The position numbers and the translations under genes were made by a program. Below, piece by piece: positions 7,395 through 11,136 of a DNA stretch of 11,136 nucleotides; within the stretch, counting starts at the first letter, position 1; each line of letters opens with the position of its first letter. The stretch spans positions 1 to 11,136 of the forward strand of contig JAMJQQ010000078.1 of assembly GCA_023554445.1 (NCBI GenBank). Direction: 5' to 3'. The notes under the pieces were generated by a model, which worked only from the letters and a program-made list of their open reading frames with translations, made no database searches and was not told the origin of the DNA. Source of the DNA: Carthagonibacter metallireducens. GTDB lineage: Bacteria; Gemmatimonadota; Gemmatimonadetes; Palauibacterales; Palauibacteraceae.

Positions 7395-8568
7395 CCGCCG
7401 CGAAGCCGCAGGTGGTTCGCTCCCCGAATCGTCGCTGCAACTCGATCAGCGCGTTCATCTCCTTCGCCAGGATCATGTGGTAGTCCTTGATTTCATCCAT
7501 GTCCCAGTCGAACGAGGCGATCCTGTCCGTCACCTCGAAGAACCCGCGCACCCGCTCATAGCGCCCTTCGTCATACGCGAGCAGCGCTTCCTCGCGCCCA
7601 TCGAGCACCGAACGCGCTAGAAATTCGGCCTCGCGCAGGGCGTCGGAGATCCCGTGCGCGGTGAGTGGATCACGGAAGTAGCCCGCGTCGCCGACCAGCG
7701 CCCACCCGGGACCCGCGCCCTGGCGCAGGAAGCCGGGGACTCCGGCGAACGCCCGGAGCTTTCCGGGTCCACCACTGTCGGAAACCCGCCTCGCGAGGCC
7801 CCCCGAAACCTCCCGCAATACATCGGAATAGAGGTCCTGCAGCCCATTCCGCCGCCCGGCCTCGAAGCGCGCCGGGGGCACCGAGGCGAACACGCACGTC
7901 TCGCCTCCGTTGGTCGGGATGGCCCCGACAGCAGCGCCCCGTTCGTAGTACCAGTGATTGCCCTCCAGTCCCAGGTCCTTCCAGTACCCGTATATCGAGG
8001 CCGTGGCGTGGGGGACGGAATGTGTGACAGGAACGTTCAGCAGTCGGGCGACGCGAGAATTGATTCCGTCCGCTCCGATCACCAGATCGGCTTTGACCGT
8101 AACCGTCTCCCGATCTGAGCCTGAGACCCGGGCGCCGATCACCCTGCCCCGGTCATCCGTCACCAGCCCGCTCACGGCCCGACCATGCGCGATCTCAGCG
8201 CCGGCCGCTGATGCGGCGGCCACCAGCGCGGCGTCCAGAACTGTGCGTCGCGGGGCGAACAGGGCATCCAGCCCGTCACGCGCCTTGATCGGGATGGTGA
8301 TCACCTCGTCACCGTAATGGAACGTCGTGCTCCGAATCGCCGGCGTTCCGGCCGACCGAATCTCTTCGAGCACGCCCCACCGGTGCAGCTGCAGCACCGC
8401 ACCTCGCATCAGGGCATGCGTGGACAGCGTGTCGCTGCCGCGAGCGGCCGGATCGACGACCAGCACCCGAAGCCCCTCCCGCGCCAGCAGCAACGCAGTC
8501 GAAGCGCCTGCGCAACGGGCGCCGGCGATGATCACATCGTATCGAGTCTCGTTGATTTGGTCGGTCAT
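7357..8568 (-). CDS. FAD-dependent monooxygenase/oxidoreductase (class A type)
   Basis: 403 aa, single-component flavoprotein of the PHBH/geranylgeranyl-reductase superfamily. The N-terminal Rossmann motif is Y-D-V-I-I-A-G16-A-R-C-A-G21 (variant of GxGxxG) followed by E/D-type V-V-D39. A-P-R-R-T-V-L-D (105-112) fits the conserved 'RR..LD' segment. D-L-V-I-G-A-D167-G168 is the DG motif binding FAD/NAD(P)H. L-V-G-D294-A-G with D-P-L-T-A-H-G is the GD motif binding the FAD ribityl chain. It should use NAD(P)H and O2 to hydroxylate an organic substrate, or reduce double bonds; the sequence does not decide which. The C-terminus ends in an Ala/Pro-rich tail. The start at 8568 is set by GGAGG (8581-8577), 8 nt upstream. 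It is divergent from the OsmC-flavoprotein pair, and shared regulation is likely. Confidence 0.9.
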   Translation of the reverse strand: MTDQINETRYDVIIAGARCAGASTALLLAREGLRVLVVDPAARGSDTLSTHALMRGAVLQLHRWGVLEEIRSAGTPAIRSTTFHYGDEVITIPIKARDGLDALFAPRRTVLDAALVAAASAAGAEIAHGRAVSGLVTDDRGRVIGARVSGSDRETVTVKADLVIGADGINSRVARLLNVPVTHSVPHATASIYGYWKDLGLEGNHWYYERGAAVGAIPTNGGETCVFASVPPARFEAGRRNGLQDLYSDVLREVSGGLARRVSDSGGPGKLRAFAGVPGFLRQGAGPGWALVGDAGYFRDPLTAHGISDALREAEFLARSVLDGREEALLAYDEGRYERVRGFFEVTDRIASFDWDMDEIKDYHMILAKEMNALIELQRRFGERTTCGFAAAPPTAAAAVGGM

Positions 8569-8626
8569 GACGGCTTCCTCCTTCGACCCGGCTCACGCCG
8601 GTATGTCACAGTTCATCGTCGCTCCA

Positions 8627-8657
8627 CGCATCGGTGAGTGATGCGCTGTTTCGCGAA
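8627..8657. promoter_or_regulatory. Candidate operator region of the divergent redox module
   Basis: The 120-nt gap between the monooxygenase (-) and OsmC (+) genes contains CGCATC (8627-8632) and its perfect inverse GATGCG (8640-8645) with a 7-nt spacer. The 8-nt palindrome TTCGCGAA (8650-8657) follows at once. The first has the geometry of a dimeric regulator site. I saw no convincing -35/-10 pair for either gene here, and no regulator gene is encoded in the window. Confidence 0.3.
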
Positions 8658-8688
8658 GGACTGAGACATCAGACACGAGGAGCGAACC

Positions 8689-9249
8689 ATGACGACCATG
8701 ACGAAGCCGGTAGACAACGGAGTCAACGTCGAAGCGCTGCTGGCCGCGCGCGAAGCACTGAGTCAGGCCCCCGAGGCGGCACAGTTCACCTGGCGCGCCA
8801 CCTGTGAGTGGGTGAACGGCACGCACAGCCGCTCGACCGTCGACGGTTTCTTCGGACTCGGCGAAGAGCAGAGCCACCGTACCACCTTCACCTTCGACGC
8901 GGACCACCCGGAGATCTTCGCATCCGAGGACCACGGCGCGACGCCCGTGGAGCTCGTACTGGCGGGCCTCGCGAGCTGCCTGACCGCCGGCGTGGCCTCC
9001 GTGGCTCAGAACCGGGAGATCCAGCTGCGCTCTGTGAAGGCGACGCTTGAAGGCGGTATGGACATCCAGGGGATCCTCGGCATCGACGGCGACGTGCGGA
9101 ACGGGTTCGACGGAATCAAGGTGACCTTCGACATCGACGCCGACGCGACGCCGGAGGAGATCCGAGCCGTGGTCGCCCAGTCGCAGAAGCGATCGGCCGT
9201 CTACGACGTGATCACCAACCCGACCAACGTCTCGGTCGAGGTCAGGTAG
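8689..9249 (+). CDS. OsmC-like protein
   Basis: 186 aa, OsmC/Ohr superfamily fold. The core pattern is clear: S-R-S-T-V-D-G-F-F-G, F-D-A-D-H-P, G-A-T-P-V-E-L-V-L-A-G-L-A-S-C97-L, then L-R-S-V-K-A-T-L-E-G-G and F-D-G-I-K-V-T-F-D-I. Classical OsmC/Ohr enzymes reduce organic hydroperoxides with two cysteines. Here C97 matches the peroxidatic one, but the second site reads K-R-S169-A-V-Y-D, with Ser where the resolving Cys would be. The only other Cys is C39. That fits a longer OsmC-like subfamily whose activity is less clear, so peroxidase function is only possible. GAGGAG (8677-8682) lies 6 nt before the ATG. The next gene starts 10 nt after the stop, so the two almost certainly share a transcript. 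Confidence 0.92.
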   Translation: MTTMTKPVDNGVNVEALLAAREALSQAPEAAQFTWRATCEWVNGTHSRSTVDGFFGLGEEQSHRTTFTFDADHPEIFASEDHGATPVELVLAGLASCLTAGVASVAQNREIQLRSVKATLEGGMDIQGILGIDGDVRNGFDGIKVTFDIDADATPEEIRAVVAQSQKRSAVYDVITNPTNVSVEVR

Positions 9250-9259
9250 GGACCGTCCG

Positions 9260-10531
9260 ATGATTCTGCCTATCGGAAGCAGGAGAACGACCGCGGTCAT
9301 CCTGGGAGCCGGCCAGGCCGGACTGGCCATGAGCCGCTGCCTCGCCGAACGCTCGATCGACCACGTGGTCCTCGAGCGCGGCGAGGTGGCGAACTCATGG
9401 AAGACGGAGCGATGGGATTCGCTGCGCCTGCTGACGCCCAACTGGCAGAGCCGGCTGCCGGGATACGAATACGAGGGCGACGATCCGGACGGCTATCGCA
9501 CGATGCCCGAGACGATCCGGTTCATCGAACGATATGCCGGGGTGATTTCGGCGCCCGTGCGGCCGCACACGACCGTCACGTCGGTGCGGCCGAATGAAGA
9601 CGGATACGAAGTCGTCACCGATCGAGGCACCTGGCATTGCCGCACCGTCGTGATCGCCACTGGAGCGTGCAACATCCCGAACGTGCCGGCGGTATCGGTG
9701 GCCGTTCCCCCGGGAATCCGCCAGCTGACTCCCGTGGAGTATCGCAATCCGGACGGGCTCGAAGAGGGCGGAGTCCTGGTCGTCGGCGCCTCGGCCACCG
9801 GGGCCCAGCTCGCCGACGAACTGCACCGATCCGGTCGAGCGGTCACGCTGTCTGCGGGCGAGCACATCCGGGTGCCGAGAGTCTATCGCGGCAGAGACAT
9901 CCAGTGGTGGATGGACGCGGTCGGGGTGCTCGACGAGGACTATCGCGACGTCGAGAACCTGGTGCGCGCTCGCAGCGTCCCGTCGCTGCAGCTCGTGGGC
10001 TCCGATGACCGACGCGACCTGGGGCTGAACGCGCTTTCGGATCTCGGGGTCGAGGTCGTGGGCCGCCTGGCAGGCATCAGCGGCGGCCGGGCCCAGTTCT
10101 CTGGATCGCTGGCGAACCAGGCGGCGATGTCGGACCTCAAGATGAACCGACTCCTCGACCGGATCGACGACTGGGTCTCGAGCCGGGGCTTCGACGAAAC
10201 CATTCCGGATCCGCACAGGATGGAGCCGACGAGAGTCCCGACGTCGCCCGCGCTGGCCCTGGATCTGAAGAAAGGAGCCATTCGCACGATCGTCTGGGCG
10301 ACCGGTTTCCGACCCGACTATTCCTGGCTCGACGTCCCCGTACTCGACCGAATGGGCCGCATCCGACACGACGGCGGAGTGGTGGAGGCCCCCGGCCTGT
10401 ACCTGATGGGCATGCCGTTTCTCAGGCGGCGCAAATCAAGCCTGATCGACGGAGCGGGTGACGACGCGCGGGAGCTGAGCTGTCACCTCGAAGCATATCT
10501 GGCGGGCGCAGGGACGCTGCGCAGCGCCTGA
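9260..10531 (+). CDS. NAD(P)/FAD-dependent flavoprotein, FMO-like (CzcO/YUCCA-type layout)
   Basis: 423 aa. Two dinucleotide folds are visible. The FAD site is V-I-L-G16-A-G-Q-A-G21 with V-L-E39-R, and the NADPH site is V-V-G176-A-S-A-T-G181-A-Q-L-A-D-E-L. Linker motifs are V-I-A-T-G135 and V-W-A-T-G349-F. W-x-x-L-R-L-L-T-P-N-W (52-62) is typical of the FMO-like group often annotated as CzcO or 'putative flavoprotein involved in K+ transport'. The FMO/BVMO signature FxGxxxHxxxY/W is degenerate here: G152-I-R-Q-L156-T-P-V-E-Y161 has Leu for His, so monooxygenation is likely but not assured. The start follows the OsmC stop by 10 nt, with AGGTAGGGA (9244-9252) overlapping that stop, indicating coupled expression. 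Cytoplasmic and soluble. The substrate is unknown. Confidence 0.9.
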   Translation: MILPIGSRRTTAVILGAGQAGLAMSRCLAERSIDHVVLERGEVANSWKTERWDSLRLLTPNWQSRLPGYEYEGDDPDGYRTMPETIRFIERYAGVISAPVRPHTTVTSVRPNEDGYEVVTDRGTWHCRTVVIATGACNIPNVPAVSVAVPPGIRQLTPVEYRNPDGLEEGGVLVVGASATGAQLADELHRSGRAVTLSAGEHIRVPRVYRGRDIQWWMDAVGVLDEDYRDVENLVRARSVPSLQLVGSDDRRDLGLNALSDLGVEVVGRLAGISGGRAQFSGSLANQAAMSDLKMNRLLDRIDDWVSSRGFDETIPDPHRMEPTRVPTSPALALDLKKGAIRTIVWATGFRPDYSWLDVPVLDRMGRIRHDGGVVEAPGLYLMGMPFLRRRKSSLIDGAGDDARELSCHLEAYLAGAGTLRSA

Positions 10532-10548
10532 AGGGCCGGTCGCGAACC

Positions 10549-10590
10549 GAACGCCACATCCCCCGAGGACCGTGACCGCCGCTGGAGGCG
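10549..10590. repeat. Imperfect direct repeat, copy B; possible decayed monooxygenase C-terminus
   Basis: 42 nt, 81% identical to copy A (7352-7394), lying 17 nt after the flavoprotein stop. Read on the minus strand from about 10630, the frame gives L-L-K-Q-Q-F-G, a TGA stop at 10597-10595, then T-P-P-A-A-V-T-V-L-G-G. The monooxygenase ends L-Q-R-R-F-G ... A-P-P-T-A-A-A-A-V-G-G-M. The frame holds through the G-G and is then lost by the 1-nt gap. This looks like a remnant of a second monooxygenase gene, but the stretch is short and Ala-rich, so chance cannot be excluded. Confidence 0.4.
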
Positions 10591-10661
10591 TCCCTCAACG
10601 AGCGGCCAGACCAAACTGTTGTTTCAGCAGAGAGCGCCCGAATCTCGAAAGGAGCCCGGTA

Positions 10662-10964
10662 ATGAGCAGATCTTCGCGGATCGCTGCGCTGGTCTCGATC
10701 CTAACCGCCGTCGGCTGCTACACCATTCCGATCTCCACGAACGTCGCCACCAATCCCGGAATGAAGGTGACCTCCGAGGCATCGAAGCTGAACGTCCTCT
10801 GGATCACGCCCCTGCCTCCCGAGACGTCGGCCGAACTACTCGCCGACCTGATGGAGCAGTGCGGCAATCGGGGCGTGACAGGCGTTACGATCGGGACCCA
10901 GGTCGGCTTCGCCGTGATCGGTCAGCAGGAGAAGATCGTGGCGACCGGCTACTGCGTGGAGTAG
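10662..10964 (+). CDS. Small putative lipoprotein of unknown function
   Basis: 100 aa from the ATG at 10662. A basic, hydrophobic leader (S-R-S-S-R-I-A-A-L-V-S-I-L) ends in T-A-V-G-C19, a weak lipobox with Ala at -3, so lipidation is probable but not certain. The mature part has N-V-L-W-I-T-P-L-P-P-E-T, one middle Cys (E-Q-C) and the C-terminal G-Y-C-V-E, which suggests an exported protein with a possible disulfide. The fold is not recognised; it is somewhat like TRL-type or DUF4156-like small lipoproteins, and I do not assign it. The reading frame is open back to 10572, but AAAGGAG (10648-10654), 7 nt before 10662, and the signal sequence fix the start. It is separated from the flavoprotein gene by 130 nt that contain repeat copy B, so it is probably transcribed on its own. 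Confidence 0.75.
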   Translation: MSRSSRIAALVSILTAVGCYTIPISTNVATNPGMKVTSEASKLNVLWITPLPPETSAELLADLMEQCGNRGVTGVTIGTQVGFAVIGQQEKIVATGYCVE

Positions 10965-10998
10965 TTCAGGAAGCGAGAATCCGACAGTCCTGACCCCC

Positions 10999-11030
10999 CG
11001 CAGCGGCACCCGGCGCACGGTGCCGCTGCG
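10999..11030. terminator. Perfect 12-pair hairpin after the small lipoprotein gene
   Basis: CGCAGCGGCACC (10999-11010) and GGTGCCGCTGCG (11019-11030) are perfect inverse complements around an 8-nt loop. It lies 34 nt beyond the lipoprotein stop. It lacks a following T-run (AAGGATC follows). It is the longest perfect stem I found in the window and the best candidate for ending the plus-strand transcript. Confidence 0.6.
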
Positions 11031-11040
11031 AAGGATCGCC

Positions 11041-11065
11041 GCCGGCCGACAGAAAGTCCGCCGGC
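11041..11065. terminator. Hairpin at the end of the minus-strand partial gene
   Basis: The arms 11041-11050 and 11056-11065 pair at 9 of 10 positions around a 5-nt AGAAA loop. The right arm ends on the last base of the stop codon of the partial minus-strand frame, a typical place for a terminator of that gene. There is no T-tract beyond it on the minus strand. Together with the 10999-11030 stem it fills the convergent gap. Confidence 0.45.
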
Positions 11066-11136
11066 TACTCCCCGCTTTGGCCTTCCAGCGCCTCGCGGTT
11101 CATCAGGCGCAGGCGCCATTCCGCGCCCATGCTCTC
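11065..11136 (-). CDS. 3' end of a gene entering from the right edge
   Basis: 23 codons and a TAG, open to the window edge: E-S-M-G-A-E-W-R-L-R-L-M-N-R-E-A-L-E-G-Q-S-G-E. About 20 of 23 third positions are G or C, as in the confident genes here, and the frame ends directly at a hairpin, as expected for a convergent gene end. The fragment is too short to name a product. The alternative is non-coding sequence that happens to be open. Confidence 0.5.
   Translation of the reverse strand, partial: ESMGAEWRLRLMNREALEGQSGE

Noticed and set aside
1..11136. Transposases, integrases, tRNA/rRNA genes, CRISPR arrays, toxin-antitoxin or phage genes
   Set aside because: None seen on either strand; gene style is uniform, and I found no tRNA-like cloverleaf or spaced repeat array.

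Overview
The window is dense, GC-rich bacterial chromosome with short intergenic gaps and no sign of mobile DNA. An ECF sigma factor overlapping a Ser/Thr kinase that carries a large extracytoplasmic propeller, a lipoprotein with a PEGA-like C-terminal domain (G-L-A-A-G-S-H ... N-C ... V-x-C), a secreted DUF3604 protein and a DUF4136 lipoprotein together point to Gemmatimonadota. Acidobacteriota are a less likely alternative. This is inferred from gene style; there is no rRNA or other marker gene.

Layout: (1) 8-517 (+), a small membrane-anchored protein of unknown function. (2) 653-3149 (+), a probable two-gene unit: an exported DUF3604/PHP-like metallohydrolase and a DUF4136 lipoprotein. (3) 6633-3218 (-), a sigma factor and membrane kinase with ATGA stop/start overlap, preceded by a good sigma70-like promoter. 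(4) 6869-7258 (+), a small lipoprotein divergent from the sigma gene. (5) 7357-10531, a divergent redox module: a class A-type FAD monooxygenase (-) facing away from an OsmC-like protein and a two-dinucleotide-fold flavoprotein (+, 10-nt gap), all sharing a 120-nt intergenic region. (6) 10662-10964 (+), a small putative lipoprotein. (7) 11065-11136 (-), the probable 3' end of a gene entering from the right.

Functionally there are two main units. The sigma/kinase pair is probably a one-input signalling switch: a propeller outside the membrane, a kinase inside, and a sigma factor whose region 2.2 has threonines where housekeeping-type ECF factors have acids. The redox module is probably co-regulated and handles an organic substrate, electrophile or peroxide, but its substrate cannot be read from sequence. 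Each of the three convergent gene ends has a GC-rich hairpin with no T-tract. A 42-43-nt imperfect direct repeat (34 of 42 matches, one gap) lies at the two outer edges of the redox module. The outer copy reads like the decayed C-terminus of a second monooxygenase. I saw no clearly new defence, mobile or biosynthetic system; the sigma-phosphorylation hypothesis and the redox module are the best leads.
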